From Bradyrhizobium agreste (lineage in GTDB: Bacteria > Pseudomonadota > Alphaproteobacteria > Rhizobiales > Xanthobacteraceae): a stretch of 64,000 nucleotides of DNA. The translations under genes and the position numbers were made by a program. The stretch is from the NCBI RefSeq assembly GCF_016031625.1, contig NZ_JACCHP010000007.1, forward strand, positions 186,001 to 250,000, given 5' to 3'. The notes under the pieces are model-generated. The model had not been told where the DNA came from. It saw only the letters and a list, made by a program, of their open reading frames with translations, and ran no database searches. How positions within the stretch are numbered: the first letter of the stretch is position 1; every line of letters begins with the position of its first letter. Below are positions 9,579-17,807 of the stretch, piece after piece.

Positions 9579-10625
9579 ATGACGCTGGGCTCTGACGTTT
9601 CCGGCATGACGACCACCGCAAGCACCGCCGCAGCGAAGGGGTTGTCGATCGTCATCCCCGTCTACAACGAAGCGGCGGGCCTCACCGCTCTGCACCAGCG
9701 CATCTGCGAACTCGCCAAGACCCTGCGGCAGCGCTATCGCCTGTCTTGCGAGGTCGTCTATGTCGACGACGGCAGCAAGGATGCGACGCTGTCGATCGCG
9801 CGGTCATTGCCGGCCGACGCCATCGACGTTCAGGTGGTGTCGCTGTCGCGCAATTTCGGCAAGGAGGCCGCGCTGATGGCGGGCCTGGACCATGCCCGCC
9901 TCGGCGCCGTGATGTTCATGGACGGCGACGGCCAGCATCCGCCGGCGCTGGTCGAACAGCTGGTGCGGCACTGGATCGATGACGGCTATGACGTCGTCTA
10001 CACCGCCAAGGCGCATCGCGACAACGAGCCCTTCCTGCGCCGGCTCGCGGTGCACGGCTTCTACGCGCTGATCAATTGGGGCGCCCGCCAGAAGATTCCG
10101 GAGGACGCCGGCGATTTCCGCCTGCTGTCGCCGCGCGCGGTCGCTGCGCTGAGGCAGTTGCCGGAACGCAACCGCTTCTTCAAGGGCCTCGCCAGCTGGA
10201 TCGGCTTCCGCCAGATCCGCGTCGACTACGAGCCCGCAGCACGTGCACATGGCGTCACCACCTTCAACGCCGCGAGCCTGCTCGGCCTCTCGATCGAGGG
10301 ACTGACGTCCTTTTCGGTGGCGCCGTTGCGCTTCGCCAGCCTGCTCGGCGTCATTCTCGCCGGGGGTGCCTTCCTGTTCGGCCTTTCGATTCTCTGGGAG
10401 GTGTTCACGACCGGCAAACAGGTCCCCGGCTATCCCTCGCTCGTGGTCGGCCTGATGACGATCGGCGGCGTGCAGCTCATCATGATCGGCATCGTCGGCG
10501 AATATATCGGCAAGATCCTCTCCGAGCTGAAGGCGCGGCCGATCTACTTCGTCGCCGAGCACAGCGAGAAGCATTTCGAAGCCGGCAAGGCCGATGAGGC
10601 CGCGAGCAGGACGGCAGCCGAATGA
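9579..10625 (+). CDS. Family-2 polyprenyl-phosphate glycosyltransferase
   Basis: A 348-residue membrane-bound GT2 enzyme of the ArnC/GtrB/DPM type that transfers a sugar from a nucleotide donor to a polyprenyl phosphate carrier. The GT-A domain shows VIPVYNE (residue 25), VDDGSKDAT, and the acidic motif MDGDGQHPP (from residue 114). Residues around 180-200 have the PEDAGDFRLLS block common to this subgroup. Two transmembrane helices follow near 235-270 and 285-310. The start could also be the ATG at 9606. Its stop overlaps the start of the ChbG/HpnK-like deacetylase by four bases (ATGA), so both probably act on the same lipid-linked or envelope sugar. Confidence 0.88.
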   Translation: MTLGSDVSGMTTTASTAAAKGLSIVIPVYNEAAGLTALHQRICELAKTLRQRYRLSCEVVYVDDGSKDATLSIARSLPADAIDVQVVSLSRNFGKEAALMAGLDHARLGAVMFMDGDGQHPPALVEQLVRHWIDDGYDVVYTAKAHRDNEPFLRRLAVHGFYALINWGARQKIPEDAGDFRLLSPRAVAALRQLPERNRFFKGLASWIGFRQIRVDYEPAARAHGVTTFNAASLLGLSIEGLTSFSVAPLRFASLLGVILAGGAFLFGLSILWEVFTTGKQVPGYPSLVVGLMTIGGVQLIMIGIVGEYIGKILSELKARPIYFVAEHSEKHFEAGKADEAASRTAAE

Positions 10626-11467
10626 GCGTGGCCGCGAGGGCGCGGCGGATCTGGCTCTGCGCCGACGATTACGGCATCAGCCCGGGGGTCAACCGCGCCA
10701 TCCGCGACCTGATCGAACGCGGCCGCCTCAACGCCACCTCGGTGATGATGGTGGGGCCGGCGATCGCGCGCAGCGACATCGAGGCGCTTTCTGCTTCGGC
10801 AACGCAAAGCCCGCGTTGCGCGATCGGATTGCACGTGACGCTGTCGGCGCCGTTCCGCCCCCTCACCATGCATTTCCGCCCCCTGGACGGCGACATGTTC
10901 CTCGCCTTTCCCAAGCTGCTGCGCGCCGGATTGATGCGCCGGCTCGACCGTGAAATCATCCGCAACGAGGTGAAGGCGCAGCTGGCCGCCTTCATGGACG
11001 CGTTCGGACGCGCCCCTGACTTCGTCGACGGTCACCAGCACGTGCAGCTCTACCCGCAGGTGCGCGACGGCTTCGTCGATGCGGTGGTCGAGGCTGCACC
11101 AAAGGCCTGGGTGCGCCAGTGCGGCCGCGACCTGCCGCTTCGGCAGCGGCTGGCCTCACCGAAGGCCATGGTGCTCGATATCCTCAGCGCGCAATTCCGC
11201 CGCCGCGCCGGCAGTGCCGGCCTCAGCTTCAACCCCGGCTTCGCCGGCGCCTATGATTTCACGCGCGCCGCCGATTTCGGCGCGCTGATGCGGCAATTCC
11301 TGGAAGGCCTCCCCGACGGCGGCCTCGTGATGTGCCATCCCGGCTTCGTCGATGATGTGCTCACCGGCCTCGACCCCATGACCGACGTTCGCGAGCGCGA
11401 GCACGCCTATCTCGCGGGCGACGCCTTCGCGCGCCTGCTGGCAGACAGCAACGTAACACTGGGATGA
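10622..11467 (+). CDS. ChbG/HpnK family (YdjC-like) deacetylase
   Basis: A 281-residue carbohydrate deacetylase of the YdjC/ChbG superfamily, which includes HpnK of hopanoid clusters. Metal and catalytic residues are visible: LCADDYGISPGVNRAI (Asp15-Asp16), IGLHVTLS (a metal His near 67) and VDGHQHVQLYP (His138 and His140). It probably removes an N-acetyl group from an amino sugar. The four-base overlap with the glycosyltransferase suggests translational coupling and a common substrate, analogous to the ArnC/ArnD pairing; the actual substrate cannot be told from the sequence. No signal peptide is present, so it acts in the cytoplasm. Confidence 0.85.
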   Translation: MSVAARARRIWLCADDYGISPGVNRAIRDLIERGRLNATSVMMVGPAIARSDIEALSASATQSPRCAIGLHVTLSAPFRPLTMHFRPLDGDMFLAFPKLLRAGLMRRLDREIIRNEVKAQLAAFMDAFGRAPDFVDGHQHVQLYPQVRDGFVDAVVEAAPKAWVRQCGRDLPLRQRLASPKAMVLDILSAQFRRRAGSAGLSFNPGFAGAYDFTRAADFGALMRQFLEGLPDGGLVMCHPGFVDDVLTGLDPMTDVREREHAYLAGDAFARLLADSNVTLG

Positions 11468-11591
11468 ACGGCGAAAAGCGCGCCAGAGGCAGCTTGTCGC
11501 ATACCGAAATTTAATCCGGCCGGCACTGTTGGGGCCATAATGGAACCCTACATCTCCTCTCGCGCTTGGTTTCGCGCGAAGGAGACAGATC

Positions 11592-12404
11592 ATGACGCCG
11601 CAGGAACGCCAGCTCGTCGACGACCTTTTTGACCGGCTTTCTAAGCTGGAGAATGCACCGCGCGATCCCGATGCGATCGCCGCGATCTCCGACGGCCTAC
11701 GCAAGGCGCCCGGCGCCATCTATGCGCTGGTGCAGACCACGCTGGTCCAGGACGAAGCGCTGAAGCGCGCCAATGCCCGCATCCAGGAGCTGGAAGCGGC
11801 CCATGCGCCCGGGCAGGCGCAGTCCGGCGGCTTCCTCGAGACCATGCGCGACACGCTGTTCGGATCGAGCCCATCGCGCGGCTCGGTTCCGAACGTGCCG
11901 CCGCGTGAGCAGCGGCCGGTCTGGAACAGCGGCCAGGCGATGCAGCAGACCCAGCCGGGCTACGGCGCGCCGCCTTACGGACAGGCCTATGGCCAGGGTC
12001 CGGGTCAGGGCTATGGCGCTGGGCCGATTGGCGGTGGCGGCGGCTCATTCCTCGGCACGGCGGCGGCGGCCGCGGCCGGCGTCGTCGGCGGCTCGCTGCT
12101 GCTGTCGAGCATCCGCGGCATGATGGGCGGATCGCACCAGCAGGCTTTTGGCGACACCAACGCGCTCGGCGACCGCAGTCCCTGGAGCGGGGGCGTCGAT
12201 CAGTCCGGCGGCTCGCTCGCGCACGATGCCGGCCTCGACGACATCGGCTCGAACCGGGAGTCCCGTCACGGCTTCTTCGATCCGGCGTCGAACGATCGCG
12301 ACAACAACGACCAGAACTACGGCGACGATCGCGACGACAGCTTCGACACAGCGGCCGGCGACAGCGACTTCGGCAATGACGACGGCGGCAGCGATTACGC
12401 GTAG
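11592..12404 (+). CDS. DUF2076 domain-containing protein
   Basis: A 270-residue protein whose N-terminus (MTPQERQLVDDLFDRL to about residue 75) matches the DUF2076 pattern, ending in a predicted coiled coil (ALKRANARIQELEA). The middle (about 80-150) is rich in Gly, Gln, Pro and Tyr. A hydrophobic Gly/Ala helix follows (GTAAAAAAGVVGGSLLLSSI, about 155-175). The C-terminal 60 residues are dominated by Asp and Asn. This suggests a membrane-associated or envelope scaffold; function is unknown. The ATG has a GGAGACAG site upstream, and a terminator hairpin follows at 12431-12458. Confidence 0.82.
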   Translation: MTPQERQLVDDLFDRLSKLENAPRDPDAIAAISDGLRKAPGAIYALVQTTLVQDEALKRANARIQELEAAHAPGQAQSGGFLETMRDTLFGSSPSRGSVPNVPPREQRPVWNSGQAMQQTQPGYGAPPYGQAYGQGPGQGYGAGPIGGGGGSFLGTAAAAAAGVVGGSLLLSSIRGMMGGSHQQAFGDTNALGDRSPWSGGVDQSGGSLAHDAGLDDIGSNRESRHGFFDPASNDRDNNDQNYGDDRDDSFDTAAGDSDFGNDDGGSDYA

Positions 12405-12430
12405 GCCCATCCGATCGACAGATGTGCAAC

Positions 12431-12458
12431 GGCCGCCTCCGGGCGGCCGATTTCTTTT
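12431..12458 (+). terminator. Rho-independent terminator after DUF2076 gene
   Basis: Stem GGCCGCC/GGCGGCC (12431-12437 with 12442-12448), loop TCCG, then a T-rich tail (GATTTCTTTT). It sits 27 bases after the stop codon. Confidence 0.8.
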
Positions 12459-12727
12459 CAAGCAGAGCTCAATGCGTCTGCTCTGTCCCCACGCCAAAGA
12501 GGGCCCGTTCAATATAATATGACTAGTGCATGCGATTGTCGGACAGCACTGAGCAGAAGATCACGACGTGCGCCTGACTTCACCATACGGAGCGAAATCG
12601 CCCTCCGACACACGCTGCCGTAGACTCCCGGATTTCCAAATTTGGACATGGGTGTTCAACTGAAAGAACACGCTGCGTATCCCACACGCCGTGGCTGCCT
12701 CTCTTGGCACAGTCGGGGGTTTTAAGA
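12459..12727. other. Intergenic, nothing recognised
   Basis: No coding signal, RNA or repeat recognised between the DUF2076 terminator and the possible small gene at 12728. Confidence 0.4.
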
Positions 12728-12949
12728 ATGAGTCCACTTCAGCAGCGCATTGCGACACTGAGCGACGTCACAACACATCTCATCACCGAATTGAACGAGT
12801 TGGAGGGGCTGCACGAGCGCCTCAGGAAGGCAGAGCTGTCGGTGCGGCGGCTGAACCACTCGGCTCGCGCACCGCATTCGCCTTCATCAACTCGCCGGCG
12901 CCGCTCCGCCGTCCCTCGTCCCGGGTCGAGGCATCGTCAGCAGACGTAG
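12728..12949 (+). CDS. Possible small helical protein
   Basis: The first 40 of 73 residues (MSPLQQRIATLSDVTTHLIT onward, through ELNELEGLHERLRKAELSVR) look like a real amphipathic helical protein with good codon use. The last 30 residues are Arg/Ser-rich and look like out-of-frame sequence, so the gene may be frameshifted near 12865. No clear ribosome binding site precedes the ATG. It converges with the L,D-transpeptidase gene. Confidence 0.4.
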   Translation: MSPLQQRIATLSDVTTHLITELNELEGLHERLRKAELSVRRLNHSARAPHSPSSTRRRRSAVPRPGSRHRQQT

Positions 12950-13054
12950 GACCGTTCAGGCAGACGTTCGGCGGCGGCAGCGTCCTCTTCGATGCCGCGC
13001 AGTTGGAGCCGACGCGGCACGCGGATTTGACCGCTCCATCGAGCGCATGACGGT

Positions 13055-13885
13055 TCACATCACCACAACCTTGGTGCCGACATTGACGCGGCCGTAGAGG
13101 TCGATGACGTCCTCGTTGCGCATGCGGATGCAGCCGGAGGAGACGTTGGTGCCGATGGTCCAGGGCTCGTTGGAGCCATGGATGCGATAGAGCGTCGATC
13201 CCAGATACATCGCGCGGGCACCGAGCGGATTTTCCGGACCGCCTTCCATGTGCCTGGGAAGGTCGGGCCGGCGCGCGAGCATTTCCGCCGGCGGCGTCCA
13301 GTCCGGCCATTCGCGCTTGGCGGTGATCGATTTCACGCCGGACCAGGTGAAGCCGGGACGACCGACGCCGATGCCGTAGCGCAGCGCCCGGCCGTTGCCT
13401 TCGACGAGGTAGAGGAACTTGTTCGGCGTATCGACCACGATCGTGCCCGGGCTTTCCTTGCCGCCATAGTCAACGAGCTGTTTCTCGAATTTCGGATCGA
13501 ACGGACGCTGCCGCGGATCGACCGCCTCCTGCTGGAGAGAGGCGCCCTGCTGATATCCGCCCTGTTGATATCCGCCTTGCATCTGCGGCTCGCCCATCGG
13601 CGGCAGGCGCCGCTGGTCGTAATAGCCCGGCTGCTGCTGATACACCGGCTGCTCCGGCGCGTAGGCCGGGCCGCGGCCGGGGCCATCGCCGAACAGGAAC
13701 TCGATGAAGCCACCGCCCATGTTGGAATTGGACGCCACGCGCACCGGCGCCGGCGGCACGCGCGACTGGTACAGCACTGCGGGCGGATTGTTCGGCACGC
13801 TGTTGTCGAAGGCGCTGGCGTCGTTCGCGCCGGCCACGAAGGTGCAAGCGCTGCCGAGCAGCGCGACAGACATTTTCTTGAACAT
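13055..13885 (-). CDS. L,D-transpeptidase (YkuD domain)
   Basis: A 276-residue periplasmic enzyme that forms L,D-crosslinks in peptidoglycan or links proteins to it. After a signal peptide (MFKKMSVALLGSACTFVAGA) comes a Gln/Tyr/Gly/Pro-rich linker of about 90 residues, then the YkuD domain (about 145-276). The domain shows IVVDTPNKFLYLVE, the catalytic-site His in YRIHGSNEPW, and the active cysteine in SSGCIRMRNEDV (Cys252). I place the start at the ATG at 13885; an in-frame upstream start at 13966 would put 27 polar residues before the signal peptide. The gene stands alone. Confidence 0.92.
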   Translation of the reverse strand: MFKKMSVALLGSACTFVAGANDASAFDNSVPNNPPAVLYQSRVPPAPVRVASNSNMGGGFIEFLFGDGPGRGPAYAPEQPVYQQQPGYYDQRRLPPMGEPQMQGGYQQGGYQQGASLQQEAVDPRQRPFDPKFEKQLVDYGGKESPGTIVVDTPNKFLYLVEGNGRALRYGIGVGRPGFTWSGVKSITAKREWPDWTPPAEMLARRPDLPRHMEGGPENPLGARAMYLGSTLYRIHGSNEPWTIGTNVSSGCIRMRNEDVIDLYGRVNVGTKVVVM

Positions 13886-14201
13886 CGACGTACTCTGTAC
13901 TGTTTCGTCTAGATCACATGCGTCGTGGAGAGCCGGTGGCTGATCCGCGCTCTTCGACGTGGTCAATAAAAAGCAAAAGCCGTTTTGTTTGGTAAACGGA
14001 AAGCGCGTTTCGATTCACCACGTCGCGAGCGCGCCTGCAATTTGGCGATCAGCGTTTATTTTCGATGAACGCCGCGCGGCCATGGTTAATCGCTTCTTTG
14101 CGCCGCGTCGCGCGACGCCGCACAACAGTTCCGGTTGTGAACTTCGTGTTAAATCGCTTCTGCCTACAAAGACGCGTGAGTGAGGTGGGGGGAGTATCCT
14201 G
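13886..14201. other. Divergent intergenic region
   Basis: This 316-base gap separates the divergently transcribed L,D-transpeptidase and CheZ-like genes. It is visibly AT-richer around 13960-14000 and should hold both promoters; I cannot assign -35/-10 boxes with confidence. A GGGGGGAG site lies just before the CheZ-like start. Confidence 0.5.
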
Positions 14202-14987
14202 ATGGCTGTTCACCGCAAGCGTTTTCGCGTCGAAGATATCGTCGGTGGCGAGATGCCCATTCTAGACGTAACGGAAGAGGCACCCCCGATGCACAGCGAG
14301 ATCATGGCCGAGCTGCGCGCGATCCGCGCCCAGATGGCGAAGGGCATCGTCGCGGCCCCGCTGTCCGGCAGCGCCGCGATGGCGGCGATCGATGCCTCGA
14401 CCGCGCACGAGCTTGCCGAAGCGCGCACCATGCTCGAGACCTACCGGGCGCAGATCGAGCAATGCGAGAAGCTGAAGGTCGAGCTCGACCTCATCCACGA
14501 CGCCATCGACCGCACCAAGCGCGAGATCGCGACGCTGCACGGCAAGAGCTTCGACGGCGGCGAGATGGCCAAGGTCAACGGCGAGCTCGGCGCGGTGGTC
14601 GGCGGCACCGAGCAGGCGACCCAGCAGATCCTCGAAGCCGCGGAATCGATCGACCAGGCGGCCAGCGCGATGTCCAAGGTGGACTCGATCGATCAGCAGA
14701 AGCGCCTTGCCGACGACATCCAGGAACGCGTCATCTCGATCTTCGAAGCCTGCAACTTCCAGGACCTGACCGGCCAGCGCATCAGCAAGGTCATGACCAC
14801 GATGAAGTTCATCGAGCAGCACATCAATGCGATGATGGAGATCTGGGGCGGCGTCGACGCGATCAAGTCCCATGTGCCGGCGCAGGTCGACAACCGCAGC
14901 GAGGACGAGAAGCTCCTCAACGGCCCCAAGCTCGCCGGCGACGTCGGCCACGCCTCGCAGGACGACATCGACGCGCTGTTCGACTGA
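14202..14987 (+). CDS. cheZ: CheZ-like protein phosphatase
   Basis: A 261-residue helical protein with a CheZ domain in its C-terminal half. The motif IFEACNFQDLTGQRISKVM (about residues 182-200) matches the region with the catalytic Asp and Gln that dephosphorylate CheY-P. The first 90 residues form a family-specific extension ending in a long coiled coil (about 75-110). This is the alphaproteobacterial-type CheZ, found as an isolated gene rather than in a chemotaxis operon; no che or fli gene is near it. A terminator follows at 15013-15036. Confidence 0.85.
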   Translation: MAVHRKRFRVEDIVGGEMPILDVTEEAPPMHSEIMAELRAIRAQMAKGIVAAPLSGSAAMAAIDASTAHELAEARTMLETYRAQIEQCEKLKVELDLIHDAIDRTKREIATLHGKSFDGGEMAKVNGELGAVVGGTEQATQQILEAAESIDQAASAMSKVDSIDQQKRLADDIQERVISIFEACNFQDLTGQRISKVMTTMKFIEQHINAMMEIWGGVDAIKSHVPAQVDNRSEDEKLLNGPKLAGDVGHASQDDIDALFD

Positions 14988-15012
14988 GCGGGAGCGGATC
15001 ACGGAAAAAAAG

Positions 15013-15036
15013 CGCCGGCGCGAGCCGGCGTTTTTT
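15013..15036 (+). terminator. Terminator after cheZ-like gene
   Basis: Stem CGCCGGC/GCCGGCG (15013-15019 with 15024-15030) followed by six T. An A-run precedes the stem, so it could work on both strands. Confidence 0.85.
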
Positions 15037-15058
15037 GTTGTTGGGCACCCCCTCCGCT

Positions 15059-15167
15059 ATCATCGTCCGCGGAAGGCGGACGATCCAGTATTCCAGAGAC
15101 AGTGAGGCTAGAATCGATAGGCCGCGGCGTACTGGATGCTTCCCGCCTTCGCGGGGCATGACAGAGA
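15059..15167. repeat. Dispersed palindromic repeat
   Basis: Two facing hairpin-forming blocks (ATCGTCCGCGGAAGGCGGACGAT at the left, GCATGCT-like CCCGCCTTCGCGGGGCATGA at the right) around ACTGGAT, of the type found between rhizobial genes. It is non-coding. Confidence 0.55.
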
Positions 15168-15313
15168 CCACGCTACCTCAGCGTCGAGGAAACCATATGC
15201 AATGCCGGCCTGCAACGAGACACCGGCGCGACCCCAAGGTGGACTTCGGCAGATAGGCCGCGGAAGTCCAGACTTAGCTGGAAACGCGGGCCTACGAATG
15301 CACAGACTTTGGA

Positions 15314-16510
15314 TCAGTCGTGGCTCGGTCTTGAAGGATCGCCTACTGACCTCCTTGGTTGGCCAGCAGTGCTCGTTAACCGGCGCTCGCCTTCCAGCAG
15401 TAGCCGGACGAGCTCGGCCTGTCGGCGTACGCCGGTCTTTTCGAAGATGTGGCTGAGATGCGCTCTGACGGTTGCGGACGTTATACCAAGGCGGGCTCCG
15501 GCCGCGTCGCGTCCGTCACCCTTGAGAATTTCCAACGCCACATCGGCCTCTGCCTTCGTCAGCCCGAATCGATAACGAAAGTCTTCCTTTCGCACGCGCT
15601 GTTCTCGCTCAAGATCGGTGATGATGAGAATCGCTACCGGCCGCGCAGCGCCAAGCCAGGGCGTACCGATCTGCGCCTCCTCCGCTCGAAATGGCGCGAC
15701 CGCTATGCGCAAGGCGTGGCGCCCATCCGTACGCGGAACCTCAATCCTTCCGCCAGGCCAGCCGTTGACGATAGCAACACCCACGCAACTCGCAATCAGA
15801 CGGCGCAACACCCGGGTAGCGTGGTGATCGCCAGCGCAGACGCCATCCCGATCGACACCAAGACCGTCATTGCGGGCGAGGATCGCCGCGGCGGTTCGGT
15901 TTGCGAACAGGATTTTCGTCGCCGCATCGACCAGGATGAGGCCGGCCTCCAACTGATCGAGCGCATTTCCCGCCGCCGCCGTGCGGAGATCGGCGGCAGC
16001 CAGGCGGTGGGCCACGTGCAGCGCAGTGAGAAGATGCGGTACTAGCATCCGCATCACCGCGACGTCCTCGGCATCATAATCTTGGCGGCCCAGCAGGCGG
16101 CCGGTGGAGAGGTGGATGAACCACTCCGGCGTGCTGAGCGGCGAAACCACCAGGCCGTAGAAGGCGCCCAACGGCTTGACTCCCTCGTTGTAGAAACGTG
16201 TCCGGGCGTACTCGCGGTCGGGCAGAAGCGCGGAGGTCGGTGCCACGGAGCCGACCGGCAGCGCCCGGATGGTCTCCCAGAGATCGGACCCATTGGCGGC
16301 CACGCCGGCGAATCCGACCGTCTGCTCAGAAGTCATCTCGAAGCTCACCGCATACTCAGGCTTTCGGCTCGCGTTTTGTACCAGCAGGATGCCGCGCTCG
16401 CTGCCCAAGGCACCGGCGATCGACGCCAACGCGCGCGCCCAGCCATCGGGCGTTAGCGGCGTCTCATGAATTTGCTTCACTGCTTCAAGAATCGCATCTG
16501 CACGTGCCAT
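15314..16510 (-). CDS. LuxR-family transcriptional regulator (GAF/PAS-like sensor)
   Basis: A 398-residue regulator. The C-terminal region (about 325-390) is a LuxR/FixJ helix-turn-helix: GLTKAEADVALEILKGD and ITSATVRAHLSHIFEKTGVR. The N-terminal 160 residues look like a GAF-type sensor, and the middle (about 195-300, LDQLEAGLILVDAATKILFA) is PAS-like. No autoinducer-binding domain or receiver domain is seen, so the signal is unknown. I start at the ATG at 16510; the open frame extends 21 residues further. It is on the same strand as, and 363 bases downstream of, the secreted-protein operon at 16874-21131, so it might be its regulator. Confidence 0.8.
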   Translation of the reverse strand: MARADAILEAVKQIHETPLTPDGWARALASIAGALGSERGILLVQNASRKPEYAVSFEMTSEQTVGFAGVAANGSDLWETIRALPVGSVAPTSALLPDREYARTRFYNEGVKPLGAFYGLVVSPLSTPEWFIHLSTGRLLGRQDYDAEDVAVMRMLVPHLLTALHVAHRLAAADLRTAAAGNALDQLEAGLILVDAATKILFANRTAAAILARNDGLGVDRDGVCAGDHHATRVLRRLIASCVGVAIVNGWPGGRIEVPRTDGRHALRIAVAPFRAEEAQIGTPWLGAARPVAILIITDLEREQRVRKEDFRYRFGLTKAEADVALEILKGDGRDAAGARLGITSATVRAHLSHIFEKTGVRRQAELVRLLLEGERRLTSTAGQPRRSVGDPSRPSHD

Positions 16511-16873
16511 CGGTGCCCGCCGCCTGTGTTCTCGCGGAAATTCTACAACCCGAGCGTGAAAGATACAGGACAAACGTCTGATGCGCCATTGCCCTATTGA
16601 GATAGATCTGCTTCGTCACCGATGCGTTGCCAGTCGTGCGGGAGCGGTTGCCGCTTTTTCCTGATGCAGAATGTCGCAGCCGACGTGCTAACATTTTCAA
16701 CAGACGTCGTGCCCCTGACGACATAGATTGCGCTCTCGCCGTCCGACACTTCGGTTACGAGATAGTTGTTTTGATAGCGTCTTGAAGATGGGCGGGTGCA
16801 CGGTTAAGGGTCTGCGCACAAGCATCATTTGCGCTTGGAAACGTTCTCCCCTAACGATCCTCGCCAATGCGGT
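16511..16873. other. Intergenic, nothing recognised
   Basis: This 363-base gap between the LuxR-type regulator and the PAN-domain gene, both on the minus strand, probably holds the regulator's promoter. No RNA or repeat is recognised. Confidence 0.4.
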
Positions 16874-17692
16874 TTATCGGAGGGCACCCGATACGCAGCA
16901 GCGATTTGCACTCTTGGCCGGAACACTGTCTTTCAGCCAGCAGACACCCCGAGGTCCTTGCACGCCGGCGCGGACGTAAGTGTAAGCCTTGCACTGGCCG
17001 TCGGCTTCGCAGGCTTCGAGGCAGCTCTGGTACCGTTCGATCGGAACTTCGAAATGCCGATAGTCGCGGCCGAGGCGATTGATGTTCTGCTCAGCTCGTT
17101 GTGCGCTGGGTCGCGTCGGAGGCGTCGGCGACGCTGGTGAAGGCGTTGAAGATGCGGAACCTTGCTGCGCCTTTTTTATCGCCTCGATCCGGTCCCTGAT
17201 TCCGCCGCTGTTGTTATGAGACGAAGTGGTCACACAAGTGGCCTGCTGCTTGCTTTTGAAAAACACCTCCCGGTTCTTGTCGCCCTCCGGAAGGAGCGGG
17301 TTCCTCCTCAAGCCGCCGATAAATCCTGATCCGTCTATCGTGCCCTTGTAGTAAGTGAAATGCCCGCCGCCGGTTGGCATCGTCGCCCACTCCGCGGTGA
17401 TGTCGAGCTTTGGTCCATCCAAACGGGCCGTCGCTCTTCCTTTGACCTCGCGATAAGTCTTCCAATCATTGTAGTAAACCGTGCCATCGTATTCGTTTTC
17501 GCTCCTTCTTGTCATGCTGAAGACGACAAAGAATCCGCTGTCCTCGACGGCATTGAATTTCGCGGGCAGTCGCCAAGCTTGACACTCTGCCGCCACCGCA
17601 GCCGAAGACAATCCGGACCAGATCGCAAGCACGAGCGCACCCATCGCGAGGGCCAAAGAATGAACGATGACACCGGCAATGTGAGGTCGCAT
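16874..17692 (-). CDS. Secreted PAN/apple-domain protein
   Basis: A 272-residue exported protein, the last gene of a five-gene minus-strand cluster. The signal peptide includes the hydrophobic stretch LALAMGALVLAIWSGLSSAA. Residues 30-150 form a beta-rich domain of unknown family (GTVYYNDWKTYREVKGRATA, FTYYKGTIDGSGFIGG). A Pro/Ser/Thr linker follows, and the C-terminal 55 residues look like a PAN/apple domain with paired cysteines (YQSCLEACEADGQCKAYTYV, GVCWLKDS, NRCC). PAN domains bind proteins or carbohydrates outside the cell. I chose the ATG at 17692; 17731 is possible. Confidence 0.75.
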   Translation of the reverse strand: MRPHIAGVIVHSLALAMGALVLAIWSGLSSAAVAAECQAWRLPAKFNAVEDSGFFVVFSMTRRSENEYDGTVYYNDWKTYREVKGRATARLDGPKLDITAEWATMPTGGGHFTYYKGTIDGSGFIGGLRRNPLLPEGDKNREVFFKSKQQATCVTTSSHNNSGGIRDRIEAIKKAQQGSASSTPSPASPTPPTRPSAQRAEQNINRLGRDYRHFEVPIERYQSCLEACEADGQCKAYTYVRAGVQGPRGVCWLKDSVPAKSANRCCVSGALR

Positions 17693-17807
17693 GACGTTTC
17701 CTATTCGTGCGCTCCAGCGGCTAAGCAGCATTCCGGATCTCCAACCGTCCGCGTTGCCCCAGAGAAAAATCGGTCATCGCCATCGCAGATGGCACATCGC
17801 ATATCGC

